Source: Epiperipatus broadwayi
Taxonomy: Eukaryota; Onychophora; Udeonychophora; Euonychophora; Peripatidae
Direction: 5' to 3'
Assembly (NCBI GenBank): GCA_028023455.1
Contig: JAQFVV010000141.1
Location: 1,808,056-1,872,055 of the forward strand
Length of the DNA: 64,000 bases
The translations under genes and the position numbers were made by a program. Positions 35,371-49,330 of this stretch are shown piece after piece (the first letter of the stretch is position 1; each line of letters opens with the position of its first letter). The notes under the pieces are model-generated. The model was not told where the DNA came from and searched no databases. It saw nothing but the letters and a program-made list of their open reading frames with translations.

Positions 35371-37998
35371 ATTACCCAACATAGTCCATAACTATAATAA
35401 AATAGCAATGCATATAAAATTCATGATAAAACAATAATAACTATATCAATTTCATGACACATCCCATTTATTTAGTCCCATTTAATCAAGTTTAAAAAGT
35501 TTATTGTTCTTTCATTAATTAAAATAAAAATAATCCCTTTAACTGATCAATTCTTCCACTATTTCATAAAGAAGAAAAAGATAACGGTGTTTTATATTAA
35601 ATGGGGGGAAAAAAATGAACAAAGATTTTAGAGCATGAGTTTTTTGATATATTGTCACTGTTTTTAAATTTTACAATGAAGAGGAGCTGTAAGAAAAACA
35701 AATAATAAACGAAGTCTTTTTAATGAGAAAGTAATACTTGCTTCAATAATAAAGGCTGAAACAATTGTTAGGCAGGATTAAGACACAAAGCAAATTCAAA
35801 TTAATTCTCTTATGCTGAATAGTGCAACAAATTATAAATAGATCAATAAATGTATTATTGGAATCCAATATATTTTATGTGTATTGGATGAAATACAAAT
35901 ATATACCATTTCCCCCCCAAGAAATTGAAAATAAGAGCATGGATAAAATCTTTTTTTATTTTAATTTGATGAATAATTTAAAAAGATTGCACTTTACTTC
36001 ATCTTTTAAATTTGAATTGATTTCAATAACTGAGAATATAATAATTTTCAAGACAGATCTTTTTAATATTAATAATAATATTTACTCATTAATGCCTTGA
36101 TGTTTTAAATTGCATGCATATAAATGACATGTTTTATGCAAGGCACATAGTAGGATGTAAAACCAATAATCATAATCTTTGTAATTAGCTTATGCATCTT
36201 TAAGCATTTTATAAAATGGAATGATAATGAAATGGGTTTTTAAAATAAATATTAGAATTAGCTATAAAATATATAGACACCGTAAAATATATGTTACTCA
36301 TCTTCAGCTTAACTGTTTATTACAGCATATCTATGTTGCCATTCTGCCTTTACAAATCCTTCTGAAATGCTAAAGCTTTTTAATTTTCTAGTGAAAAAAA
36401 ATGATCATGGCAAGAATATCATGCATAATTGGAGCAACATTTTTAAATGAATTTAAAAGATCAACACAAAACATTGTTTTACTAATAAAAATAATAAAGT
36501 AATTAAAGTAAAATAACCCAATACGTTGAAAATTTATTAAGAAATTATGGAATTTATTTTTAGTTATTTTTTCAAAATGTGTGCATGTTTGACTAAAAAT
36601 ACCAGAGATGATTATGTAGTCTTTAAGAAGCAATCAGACGTTAATATCATACCATGTTTTTTAAAATAAAATTACACAATTTTAACGTTTTGTTAATCAG
36701 CACATATAAAAATAGATTTGATTTTGCTATGTCTAGACAGTATTTAAAATATAATTAACTTTGTTTTAACCACTAAGAAAAAATGTTTTATTGAAAACAA
36801 TCATTACTCCATTTATAATTTTCTAAGGAATTATAGTTGAACCATTTAAGATTAATATACATCTTTATAATATATATTATTATTTACCATATTTTTAAAG
36901 ATAATTTTAACCCTTAAAATTATTCTTTAAAAGTTCCTCTCTTAACACACATGCCCATAGATTTGCACACGTGATATATTACAAAGTTACAGAAAGACTT
37001 ACAGGCTAATTCATAATATTTTAAAAGGTAGCAAAAACAAAACCTTTTTTACTAAACCTTTTCTACTACAGTTTATTTAAAATATAATCCATTTTAAACT
37101 GATTTCACTCAAGTTTTACTATCAAATTCTAATTATAATAATTATTAAATAAATTAACTAATATATGTAACGACATTTATTGTTTATACTTCTATACTGA
37201 ATGTATTAAGTAGAATAAGTGACCCCACATGCATCTATAGAGGTGTTTGTTACATTTATAAAATAAATATGATCTTTTACTATGAATATGATAGTGTCAT
37301 AAGTTCTTGAATGTGATAAGCCATATATAATTTATAAAAATATTGAGCTTCTCTATGATTATGTATAAGTGTATATATTGTATTTACTAACTAATATATT
37401 TTAAAAATTAAGATTTAAATACATTTGAACACATATACTTTTTATTAATATAATTTATAATGCATAATTAAGAATTTATATAACCTAAAGTAGTAAGGTT
37501 TATTTAAGGAAAAAGGTGCCTTCATTTTCAGTTAAAGACAAAAAAAGAAAAATAAGTACTATAGAATGTTCAACCATCTTTGGACCAAATTTAAGGCTAC
37601 ATTACATACACTATATGTCTAAAATTCATTTAAAGTAAAATTATATGTATTAATTTAAATTCTTTTAAAACATGCTTTCAGTAAACATACTTATTTTAAA
37701 TTTGCAATAAAAGTATAAATGTTGATCATTCTTAACTTAAAATAATATATTGTATTTTTAATTAGTTATACACCTATGTGTTATATATACATACTATAAA
37801 CATGGTATATGCATAAAGGATATACATTTTAATTTATATCATCAATATGTAGTGTCCTCTCTTTGAATTATCATTAAATCAATCTCCTTTTAGACATGGA
37901 AAATAATGCTAAAATTAAAAAGGCGTATTAAAAGAAAAATTGTGTCATATGATTATAAAAAATCAAATGCCTATTTATGTTATCATTAAAGGTAGACA
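35371..37998. other. AT-rich non-coding stretch, no gene seen
   Basis: ORFs at 35822-36100 and 36388-36633 have no recognisable domain and very AT-biased composition. I see no RNA gene or repeat family. Confidence 0.45.
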
Positions 37999-38473
<475 letters not shown>

Positions 38474-38599
38474 CATTCAAAGGATTAAATGTACAAAATC
38501 AATGCATTAATAATTTGCTAATATCTGACAATATAAGTGACAAGGATAAAACAGAAAATGAACAATCATTTGGTTTAATAAGCATGGATAGTTCTCTTA

Positions 38600-41500
38600 A
38601 CATACCAACATTAAATATTAGAGGTATTGACCGTGTAATTAAAGAAAATGAAATTGCAGAATATATGCGTAAACAAAAAAATAATATTATGAGAAACAAA
38701 AATAAATGCGAATACAACTAAAAATTTTCTTAACAGATTGTCTCAAAAAATATTATATTATATAAACCTAATAATAGATCAGCATAAAAAGTTGTATTAT
38801 TTAATCTGAAATCAGATATTGAAACGTTCAGATTTTAACATTACAAACTAACTACATTGTGATGTCTTTTATATTTTGAAAAGTACTGCATAATCTGATT
38901 GTTATTTACTCAATTGCAAGAGGTAAGGCTTTAGTAAATGTTATATACAGTGTCCAAAATAAATAATTGTCAAAACCGGGAATTATTATTTTTGGTGGTG
39001 ATTTCAATTGTACTTACAATAATCTCCCAAGTCAATTGAAAAATAATTCATTACAGGGTAAACATTTAAATAATGATTTTACTTTCTTCAATAGTAGATA
39101 TAAAACGCTTATTGATTTATTTTTTATATCGGGGGGGGGGGGGTAAAGTTAATAATGCTAATATAACTACATCCATAGTTTCATTTTCAGATCATCTTCA
39201 AGTGCCTTTGAAAGTACCCGATTATTTGATTATTAAAAGAAAATACAGATTTCCAGCGAATGCAAATGTAAGGGATAAAATAGTTTTACAAATAGATCAA
39301 ATCTCTAATTGTCTGGTAATGATGAGTTGTTATTTGAGTGTTACAGTCATGCCACCATGTATTGCATGGTATAAAATTAAAGACAAGTTATCTAAAATGT
39401 GCACAGTAATAACAAAGCAAAATTTGTCCATTCACCAAATAAAAAATAGATTATCAGAGATACATAATATATTAGTATCACTTTCATGTTTGTTAGCGAA
39501 CCATCATTTGATTTGTACTTTACAAGAAGAATACAACAGTATTTATCAGGTAGTGTAGCCTGAATTTCAAACAAAACAATTTAGGAAGTTGATCTCAAAT
39601 ATTGATAAACTATCTACGCCGGTTATTAACTATGCAAATGTTTATATACCAAATGCAAAATGAATTGCTATAATACAAACTGAGTTAATAGGTGTTTTAT
39701 CCGGAATTAGTGTAGATGAAGGAATTTTTAATATGTTGAAAAGTAAATTTGATAAAAATAATGGTAATATAAATGAATGAAATAGTGAGTTTTCAGAAGA
39801 ATTTAAAGAACATATTACCAGGTTAGAAATAAAAAATGAGATTGATAGATTAAAGACTAATGTAGCATTAGCAAATGACTAAACCGGCTTCAGTCTACAA
39901 AAAGTTAGATTATGGTTTAATACCAATAATGTGGAAATGCCTTAACCAAATGTGTTGTGAGAAGATTGAATGGCCATGTCTAAATAATACATTTATTTTT
40001 AGTATAAGAAAAGATAACATAATTACAACACCTAAATTTGAAGACCTTAGACATATGTCAATCGAGGACATAGTTTGAAAAGTTTTTGCAAGAATATTGC
40101 TAAAAAAAATTGAATGGTGTAGTTCTTTCTAGAATTCCCTAAGCACATCATTCCATTAAAAGTAAATGCATAGTCTATGCAGCATTAGGGATACAAGAAG
40201 CAATTAAATATGCAAAAGAGCTTAGACTAATGCAATACTATGCAGTTAAATGGATTTTCAATCGGTATTTGAGCTGGTTAATTGGTCTTATTGAATAAAA
40301 GTATTGGGTGATTTTATTCCTGACCATAAATATTTGGTTTGTGCTATACAAAATTGTATTAAATACAATGGAGTTTTTATTAACAACTTTATGAGGAGGT
40401 CTAATTGTTTCATACCATCAAAGGGTATTCCCCAAGGATCTCCTCTTGCTGCATTGTTGTTTATTATATATTTGGACCATATGATAAAGGAAATTGAAAA
40501 CAGATTGACTAGTCTATACTTGCCCCATTTGGGTGTAAAAATGCAAGTAACTGCTTTTATAGATAATGTGATAATTATATTTCAGAATAGTTTTGATGTT
40601 CAAATAGTAATGGAGATTCTACACAAATTTCAAACAATGACTGGCTTTCTTATTCAGCCTTCTATGTCAGCAGCCTGATAGCTTGCCATGGGAAGGAAGA
40701 TACAATGCGAGTTTCTGGCTATAACATTTAATTTTTTGGGAATACAAATGCATCACTCTAAAACTTTTATAACAGGTTAATAATTAATAAAATTCAATCC
40801 AAAATTTGTTGTTTTTCCTCTATGAGATTTTATCCAGTAAATACAGCTAAAATTTTTAATGCAATTGTTTCAGGAATATTAATATATTATGGTCCTTGGA
40901 TTACCTTTTTCAATAATACCATAAAGAAAATTATTAGAATATCCATGAAGTTTGTTTGGGGTAAAACTGGTAACTCAGTTTCTGGATCAAATTTACAACT
41001 GAATATAAGTAAGGGGGTAGCTTTATTAAAGCAAGAAATTATATTGCTTTTACCAAGGCTACTACCTACTTAAATATAATAAAAAAAATAAAAATTTTTC
41101 ACCCACCAGAATGTAATATGAGACTTTTTAATGAAATAGGGGGGAAAAAAAACATTTTTTCTTGACTTGATGATTGTTTATAATGATTTACAGGACCACC
41201 TAAATTTACCAAATTTGGAAAGTTTGACATATAGAGATCTAAAAAAGCAATTAGATTGTCGTTAGATTTCATGGATAGATATATCTAAAAAAAAAGTTAA
41301 AAAATTATTAATCAATTTGTGCACTTCCATCTTACATTAAAATTGTTTTTAGGATAATGAACGGCTTGTTACCTACAGCATGCCTATTGAATCGCAAATT
41401 TGGAATAAATGTGGATACCAAATGTATAATATGTTAAAGTAAAAAAAAAACTTTTTTGCATTTGTTCGAAGAGTGTAGTGATTTGCGACAATTAAGAAAT

Positions 41501-41780
41501 TACGTATTTGACTCACCATTTATAAATTTGAGATATATGATAAATATATTCAGAGTTTTGAACCTCACAATGCTATGATTATAGAAAATGCATTGAAAAC
41601 ATTGTGGGATGTATGATGGTCATTGATTTTTGATAATAAAAAATAATTGGATTAAAAAAGTAGAAAATGATTGGGACAAATATCATTATCAATCTTAAAC
41701 TCTCTGCCAAAAAACTAACTGAAAAAATATGGAGTGGATTATTCCCTACTGTATGTAAAATATGGAAAAGTGTTTATTAG
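38600..41780 (+). pseudogene. LINE ORF2 remnants: APE endonuclease + reverse transcriptase
   Basis: Pieces in order: TLNIRGIDRVIKENEIAEYM (38600-38690) resembles the N-x-R-G start of an APE domain. IIIFGGDFNCTYN near 38985 is the GDFN block. FSDHLQVPL near 39185 is the catalytic SDH. KTGFSLQK near 39880 starts RT. GIPQGSPLAALLFIIYLDHMI near 40430 is motif B. TAFIDNVIIIF near 40553 is motif C with ADD changed to IDN. A thumb-like block RFYPVNTAKIFNAIVSGILIYYG lies at 40825. The catalytic Asp pair is damaged and there are many stops, so it is dead. Confidence 0.7.
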
Positions 41781-41890
41781 TAAAAAATGTTTTATAGTTA
41801 AATTGTAAGAAAAGAAAAAAGAAAAGTTTTTGTTAATATGTAAATATTTGTTTTTTTTTTATTGTTTTATTTTTTTATTAATAAAGTTAA

Positions 41891-42429
41891 TTTACTTTTA
41901 AAAAATAAGTATTCCTTATTTATTCACTGTTTTATAAGAAAAGTACATTTTATTGTAGTTTTACATAAATCAAATATTTCAAATTATGCTATTCAGAATT
42001 GACGATAAGAATATTACCATCATATTGAAAAATTCGAAAAGAAGATTTATTGTGAAATTATTTTCTTAAGTACAGATTTATTTCACTCAGAGTAGATAAC
42101 TTAATGTGAGGTTAAGACTGATAAATATTTAGCAAGAGAAAACAATTTCCTCTCTAATATTTATTCCAAATCATTTATCATGCTATAATTATTTGCAGTA
42201 TTGTTTGATTTTTCCTCTATCTAATTATAAGTTTCTGTAGTATCATCTTAAAATTATTGTAACCCCACTGAGTATAACCCTTGTTCCAGGAAAAGAGTCT
42301 CTCGAATAATTGAAATTTCTTAATATATTATTTTCATTGTCAGCAGTAAAAGCATTAGCTTACAAGTGGTGGATCACTGGTAATAGCAGCTTTTATTTAT
42401 ATAGATGTAAGATTTTAGGTTACAACATA
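41891..42429. other. Short non-coding stretch, no gene seen
   Basis: Nothing recognised between the LINE tail and the PLE-3 copy. Confidence 0.5.
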
Positions 42430-43283
42430 TATTTTGCGGGTTTATACGTGTTAAATAAATTAAATATTGATATATAGACTTAATCACACAAGTCATCCAC
42501 TAGGCGATAAAAGGTACAAATATGATTGGAGAGGCGCTACAATCACTGATTTGAAAAAAAAAAAAAACGTTAAAGTTCCACCAATAGCAAGAATGTTAAA
42601 TTAAGAATGTCGTTTAAAAAAAAATACAAACCGAAGGAAGTTTGCATATATCATCTCACTTATTGATACAATCTGGCCTTATAAGTATCTCAATGGCTTA
42701 TCTAATTTTGCACTGGAAGAGATTATCACATCTGGATATAACCTTGGTACTAGAAAAATCAATTTATGAATTGAATGTATAGTATGGAGTGAGAGTGTTG
42801 ATGATGATTAGTATTGATTAACTGCATTAGCCTACTCACCTCTTTTAACACCGACGTGATGATTACTCATTCCTATGTAAGAAGCTTTACAATTTTCACA
42901 TGAGATTTGGTAAACACCATGAGATTCAAGAAAGATTGAAGCCTTATGCTTGGTTATTATATTGCTCATCTTCTGATGAGTAGAAAATGCTGTATCTATA
43001 TTATAGCATTTTGATGTATGTCCAATACTCCCTGTAGTTCCTTTTACATATTGAACACAAATCCTAATAGCTGACTTATCATCTTTTTGTTTCCTAATTT
43101 GTCCATTTGGGCTTGAAATAAGGCTTTTTTTTATAAATTTATAATTATAACTATTTGCTAATAAAACACTATTAATATGATTTATTTCTTCTTGTGACAT
43201 ATTTGAAAAGTTAATTGCTCTATTTAAAAGAGGTTTGGCTACATTATCTATCTGAGTTGGGTGACGATGAGAATGAAAGTGTA
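42430..43283 (-). mobile_element. PLE-3 3' portion, minus strand
   Basis: It contains the RT thumb-to-endonuclease region and the 3' tail ('gaggcgctacaatcactgat' complement, also at 51870-51891). The 5' edge is near 43283, where an inverted stub of PLE-2 begins. Confidence 0.85.
42590..43200 (-). pseudogene. PLE-3 thumb/GIY-YIG fragment
   Basis: The longest open piece (42832-43200) reads EEINHINSVLLANSYNYKFI, then IRKQKDDKSAIRICVQYVKGTTGSIGHTSKCYNI, then the GIY-YIG start HGVYQISCENCKASYIGMSNHHVGVKRGE. The frame is then lost, but the remainder (TIDSGHKIDF..., YQCKIR) is readable in other frames down to about 42600. No active RT region is included. Confidence 0.83.
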
Positions 43284-44740
43284 AATACCTAAATATTGAA
43301 TTGATATTTTTTCTTCAAAATATTTACTCCATTTTAAACCTTTAAGATTAATGATTGACTTAGGTATATCATTTTACTATGAAAACATGTAGATTTATAG
43401 AAACATTATTAAAAGATGTTCTTGGATTTAAAAAATATACTATTAGTTCATCGTTTGATTTTGTAAAGAACATTCATAATATTAGTATTAATGAAAATAA
43501 TAGTATTTGTACATTTGATATATGTGAGATGTGTGGTTCAATAGATATATTAAAATCTATAAAAATATATTACATGTTTGATGTTAAAAAAAGTTGATGT
43601 TAAGAAAGTAAAATTTGTAAATGTGTTATATTTTATTGATAAAATGTATATGATATGTTTAATGAAAGTTATTATAAAATGGACAATTGTTGGCCTATGG
43701 GTCTTCCTGTAGTTTCATAAATATGTAGTTTTGTAGTATCAAGATATGAAGATATAATTCTTAATAATAATATATATATTACCAAGGTATTAAAATTTAT
43801 TACAGATATGTTGATGATGTTTTTGTTTGTGGAAGTTTAGATGTCATAAATTTGTTATTTAATGAATTAAATAGTTTAGAAGGTTTAAAATTGAGTAAAT
43901 CTTTTGAAGAAAAAAATGTCAATTCAATATTTAGATATTAAAGTTACTCATAATAAAAATAAGTTAGATTATTATAAGGTAATAAAACATATTGAAAAAA
44001 GAGGATATATTCATTGGTATTCAAATATGCCAATATTACATAAATTATCTGGTTGAAAATCATTTTTATTTAGAAATAATAAGTTATGTAAATATAGTTC
44101 TGATAATATAAGGAACATAAATGTATTTACTATGGATTTGTTAAATATTGGATATGATCATAAATTAATTTATATTGTTACTAAGTTTAATAATAATAGT
44201 AATATTTTAAATGCTATAGATATTGATAAAATGAAATATACTTGGATATCAATACCATTTATTTGTAATGAACAAGTGAAATTTATAAAACAGGTATATA
44301 AAAATATATGTCGAGTCACATTTTATACTACTCCTAATTTAAATAGATTGATAAATAATTCAAAAAATAGATGTAGTATTTTGAATGAAAGTTGTGCAAG
44401 ATATAAATGGCTGTGTTTTTGTGGAAAGGCATGTATAGGTGAATCTCAATGTACATTGGAGAAAAGATCAAAAGAGCATTTGTTGTTATTTAAACGAGTA
44501 CAAAAATCAAGACAAAAGAATGTTAGAAATGACGAGACGTATCACCTTCAGTATTTTTGATCATAATGTAAAATGTAATTATGGTTTTGATTTTAATAAA
44601 GTTAAGATTTTGTGTATTGAAAGAAAAATTAATAAATGAAAAATTAAAGAAGCTATGTTAAGAAAAATTAAAAAGCTTATTTGGAGAAATTAATAACTGT
44701 GTGGCTTAAAGTTGACATATATAGAGAATATGTTTGAATT
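43284..44740 (+). mobile_element. PLE-2 copy with short inverted 5' stub
   Basis: Bases 43284-43340 are the reverse complement of 43885-43945 (the segment just after YVDD in this copy). The plus copy proper then starts at about 43341. So this too is a head-to-head structure with a 57-bp arm and a loop of about 0.5 kb, as at 11225-13022. It extends through the GIY-YIG end and a diverged tail to about 44740. Confidence 0.82.
43379..44690 (+). pseudogene. PLE-2 RT/GIY-YIG, frameshifted
   Basis: It starts with RFIETLLKDVLGFKKYTISSSFDFVKNI and motif A-like CTFDICEMCGSID (43379-43597). Near 43800 it has RYVDDVFVCG (motif C intact), then QYLDIKVTHNKNK (motif D). The 44132-44560 frame has the thumb, CARYKWLCFCGKACIGESQCTLEKRSKEHLLLFKRVQ (GIY-YIG with YIG changed to CIG) and a frameshift near 44540. 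The terminal KIKEAML with the catalytic Glu is still visible around 44640. Several stops. Confidence 0.83.
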
Positions 44741-47700
44741 TATTTAAAATATAGCTAGCATTATATAGAGAGGGGGAGAATTGGCTTTTGCATGCCACTG
44801 TCATATATAAAAGTAAATATTTATATGTCTAAATAATATTCTTGAATTGTAATATTTATCAGTAAAAAGTTTGTGAAAATATAAGAAATTATAAAAGATA
44901 TTGTGTGTTAACATGAACCTGCAGTTGTCTATTTAGTTTTGTTTTGGGGCATGGTATGTGCGCATATGTTGCAGATATATGGATTTTTTTTTCCTTTATA
45001 GAAATGTATATATTGTGTTCTATATTATTTAATAATATAATGGAAAATGAACTGGTTTTGATATATTATTTGCAGCTCTAAAATTTAATTTTAAATAAAG
45101 AATTTTTTTTAGATAATATTTATTTTACAAAAATTTTCAGTAATTTTGTCTAATCTTTTTAATGGTTTTCATCAATCAAGAGCCATGTGTTCCCAAATTG
45201 AGTTATAGATAAGAAATTAAAAGTAACACTTAACAGGTGGTCTTTAAATGGTTAATTCTGATAGAATGTTGTAAAGTTAGAGAAAAAACAGACATTAGAG
45301 GGAAAAACTGACAGATTTCCCCCCTTTCTTATAAAAAGAGCCAAGGAAAGTGTGGGGGGACTTGCTAATTAAAACTAACTTCCTAATTCCATTTCTGAAG
45401 GCTTGCTCTGATTTTTTTCTCTCACAGATTGACTAACTTATTAAGAAGTGTAAAAGCATTACTTAAATATGAAGTGCTAATCCAGTTATAAATAGTGTGC
45501 ATTTATTTTCTCCAAAGTCGCTGATGACCAAATTAGCTCAAAATAAAAGATTTTGCATTCAATACCTCAATTTCTGTGTTGAATTTATCAAAATTCCTTT
45601 AAAGAAGACATCTCAAGAATGGTTGTTAATAATACTCATGTGAATGACCAAACTTTTATATAAAGTTAAATAGCCAATCCATATTTTTAACAATCAAATC
45701 TGTTTGTTTTGATTGTGTTTTAAACCTAAAATGATAAAAGGAAGAAGCATCTCAGTTCAAACCCAGGAAAGAAAATCTTCAAAATGTGAAAGTAATCTGC
45801 AGGACTCTTTTAAAACCCTTTAATTATCAATGTTCAATTTGTTAGATCAGTTAGAGATTTTACATTTTATATCATCTTTTCATAGGAAATATAAAGATTT
45901 TTTACTTGTTGCAATAATTTTTTTTGATTAAACATACAGTATGTGCATTTATATAGAGTATATATAATTATTCTCCAAGAGAAAATAATTAAATGGTAAT
46001 TGGTGTTGATGGACAATAATATCAGGTCTTCAAACTTAGCCTCAAAGAAAAGAGACAATCTGTAATGTTTAATATTTATTATTTATTTTGCTTTATTTAT
46101 ATGTGTAGCATGTTTAATACAGATTTAGTGATTATATTGATTTTAATTTTAAAAAAAAATGTTTAAAAATATAAAAAAAGAAAAATGATTTTGATCATAA
46201 GACCCATTGAAGTAAAAAATAATAATAAGGGAATTAAACATTGTTAACATGTGTAAGAATTTAGTATAAATGTTTAATGTATTTGTAAAAAAAGGAAAAG
46301 ATATAAAATATTTTTATTATCAAAATTATCTGCTCAGTATTAGATGTGTGAAAAGTGATTGGATGATCATGTGAATGCTCATTGCTATGATATAATATGT
46401 TGATTTGATCTGTTATTAATGTAAATATTGGATGGGTGTTGCTGTGTGCTTGACTTTTTTAAATTGAGATAGTTCATGGTTTTGATTTGTGATCCAGTCA
46501 TACTTTGTCATTTCATTAAGATTGTAATCACCATATGTGTGTATATGTGAAACTATAACTGCTTGTTATTACTGAGGTAGTTATCTTATCACTCATAGAT
46601 AGGAAATAACTATCTCATAATTTGTTCTCTCTGGCAGTAGGAGATGAGCACCAGTTCCCACTCCATTTATTTTTCTTAAAGTAGGGAATTATTGATCGAG
46701 TTATTATTAGAGTTGTGGAGAATGTTGTGTATGCCTATATAGAGTAAGTGTGTAGAGAAAGAGTTCCTCATACAATTCTAGTCTCAGAGAAGACTTCCCT
46801 CTGGCTAATGCAGACATTTATAGTTGGGAGTTGTTGTTGTTTTTTTATTTCCCCTACTGAGACACTGATATGTGCAGTATAAAGTGCTGCAAAGTGCTAT
46901 AAAATATATACAGGGTTTTGCAAGACAGGATTAAAATTGCTTTGTTAGGACTAGGGTCTCAGTCAGATGTATATCTTAATGGAGGGGATGACAAAGAGTT
47001 TAATTTGGGAGTGACCGATCTATGGTCAGATATTGTGAAGGATGGTAAATTGAATATCAACAAGCTGGGGCAACATATTGACCTATCAATATATATACAG
47101 TCACTAAAGTGGAAAGCGGAGAATGTTTAGCATGCATGAATGTAAAATTATGGTTTATATATTTAAACCCATTTGTTAGATCAGTTAGAGATATTATATT
47201 TCACATCACCTTTTCATACAAAATATAAAGATTTATTACTTGTTGGAATAATTAAATTCAGAATTATTATAAAGAAGTATTTATTATTGGAATAGTTCAA
47301 TTTGTAATTGTCATAATGAAAGGAGGAGCAGAAATTTATAAGTTCTATGAAAGTTATAAGAGTATTTCATATTATACTTAAATACATAATTCTGATTATG
47401 ATTCAGTGTGTAAGCATCTTAACATTCAATTAAAGTTGGGTCAAGACAATGCTTAAGTTATAAACAATCTTGGTTAATTTAAATATATATTATGTATTAT
47501 TATTATCATTATTTAGCTAATTTATGTATCCTTATTATCATGATTTAGTAAATTCCATATAATATTTGAGTATAGTGATGTTATAGATGTGTTGTTTTTT
47601 ATTATTATTGTAATAAAGATTTGTTATTATGAATTTACATGTGTGTCTTGTGTTTTGATATTTCAAATATCTCCAGAATTCGTTTTATATTGATTGATTC

Positions 47701-48963
47701 CACAATTTATTTGCATAATTTATTTTATGATCGATTTCCATAGTTCACTTACAGAATTGATTTCCTTGATTGATTTCCATAATTAATGTCCATGTTTTAC
47801 TTACATAGTTTATTTTGGAAAAACTGTAATAGATTTACAAATTTGGGCAAACAGACGATATGAAATAAAATAAAATGTCAGAAAATAGACAATTTAGGTA
47901 TATTAAATTTAGTCATTTGTTTCATTGCAATGTTGTGAATATTGGCAGCATACATAAAATGCCTTTCCTGCTTTTGGTATTTATTATGATCTCCACTGGC
48001 AAACTCACGTTAAAGTTTAATTTAGCAAATTTTGGGATCATATCCATTGCAATGTAATTGTTAATAATTGCACCTCATTAGCAGATCAAGACCTTGAAAA
48101 AGAGTATTTCGATTAAAAAATCTAGGGGCTAGTTAGGAAATCAAGTAGCATAAATATTAAATTTTAAGAAAGATTATTATAATAAGGATCATGAATTGAT
48201 AGTTGGCTGGAAGGCTTATATGTGTGTTTATGAGAACAGGATTAAGAGTTATTAGTTTAAGGGAGAACATAACACAGACATTCAGTGTTATATAATTGTA
48301 ACTATTGAAAGTAAATAAATTCATAAAGATAACTATTGAAAGTTATAGATGCTGAGAACGAAAAATAAAGTAGTGGAATTAAATGGGAAGGATTTATTTA
48401 TAACATTTATTTATCCTAATTTAAATTATATAATAATTTTATATTATAAGCATAAGTTATGAGTTCTCTGCATCGATTACTAATTTATTTCCAGTCACGT
48501 ATGAATTGAAAATGTATACAACATTTTCGTAGTTATCACTCATGATCATGAATTTATATTAAAGTTGTGGAAAAAAGTTGTCTCATTATTATTCAGTTAG
48601 TAATAAGAATTTAACACAAAAACATTTGCATAATTGATGCTAGGTTTGAAACCAAGACCATAATAAATTGTGTTAAATTTATCAACATTATATTTTTTGA
48701 GAGACAATTTAATTGCTTTCTCCATTATCTTCTATAGTCATCAGTATAGATGATAATGATCTCTGGGATTACGATTTATAGTTGCAATTTGACACCAGGG
48801 TATACTTAGTTTTATTATTAATATAATTGGAGAAACACACTAGCCATCCTTGTTTGATCTCAATCGACGAGCTACTTGAAATGATGAAAAAAAATTGAGG
48901 TTACACACATAGAAAGTGAAGTTTGGTGCACGTAAAGTGAAGTTAATAAATGAATAAAAACTG
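44741..48963. other. AT-rich non-coding stretch; one direct repeat and one unexplained ORF
   Basis: A diverged direct repeat (45837-45920 and 47171-47254, offset 1334 bp) shares 'atttgttagatcagttagag'. 'cttataaaaagagcc' at 45331 is TATA-like. One ORF at 46914-47130 is listed separately. No known gene recognised. Confidence 0.45.
46914..47130 (+). other. Unrecognised ORF, possible exon or TE remnant
   Basis: An open frame of about 72 codons without an ATG start. It contains KIALLGLGSQSDVYLNGGDD and a segment around LGVTDLWSDIVKDGKLNINKL, and ends at a TAG. Its composition (Gly, Asp, Lys, Trp and balanced hydrophobics) looks more protein-like than the surrounding AT-biased frames. It is preceded by 'atatatacag', which could serve as a 3' splice site. 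I do not recognise a domain; an exon or a fragment of a mobile element are equally possible. Confidence 0.25.
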
Positions 48964-49330
48964 AGGCATATATATATATGTGTGTGTGTGTAAAATTAAG
49001 AGCATGCTAATGAGCTCTAAATAAGCTTTTTTTATTATGATAAATGCTACTACAAGAGAAGGCATTCAAATCATTTTTATCTTCGATTGTCCCCATCCCC
49101 AGAGCGGTTTCAACCTATGGGTCTCTTCAGTGAGGAGTTGGGACATTAGATTCAAAAAACCAACTCAAGCAAAGTATTTATCTAAAAGTTAATTGTTAGA
49201 AGAAGATATAAAACTTTTAGACATCTACATGTCTTTAAAGTCAGCTCTCCAACTGAAAAAATCATATGGTCCTGAACTTCATTCAGGTACTCCATATATT
49301 AGTAGGCTTAGCCATTTAATTTAGCCAAAG
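48964..49330 (-). mobile_element. Terminal fragment of an unclassified (PLE-like?) element carrying a hammerhead
   Basis: On the minus strand the hammerhead at 49144-49089 is followed by about 110 bp of tail that runs into a CA/TA compound microsatellite (48967-48992). The layout of ribozyme, short tail and TA tract matches the PLE tails here. No coding sequence was recognised upstream (49150-49330), so the parent family is inferred, not seen. Confidence 0.45.
49089..49144 (-). ncRNA. Hammerhead ribozyme-like motif with long stem I
   Basis: Minus strand: stem I GTCCC-AAC-TCCTCA, core CUGAAGA (canonical CUGANGA), stem II GACC-CATA-GGTT (4 bp with one wobble), core GAAA, then CCGCTC, and stem I return TGGGGA-TG-GGGAC. 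Stem I is 6 bp plus an internal loop plus 5 bp. The stem III segment (A-CC-GCU-C) is not a good helix; a C to G change would restore the AGCGCU palindrome seen in PLE-2. The U next to GAAA probably arose from CpG decay. The fold is likely ancestral and its present activity doubtful. Confidence 0.65.

Noticed and set aside
39131-39143. 13-G run as a regulatory G-quadruplex
   Set aside because: It is a single homopolymer in a decayed LINE coding region, without further G-tracts.
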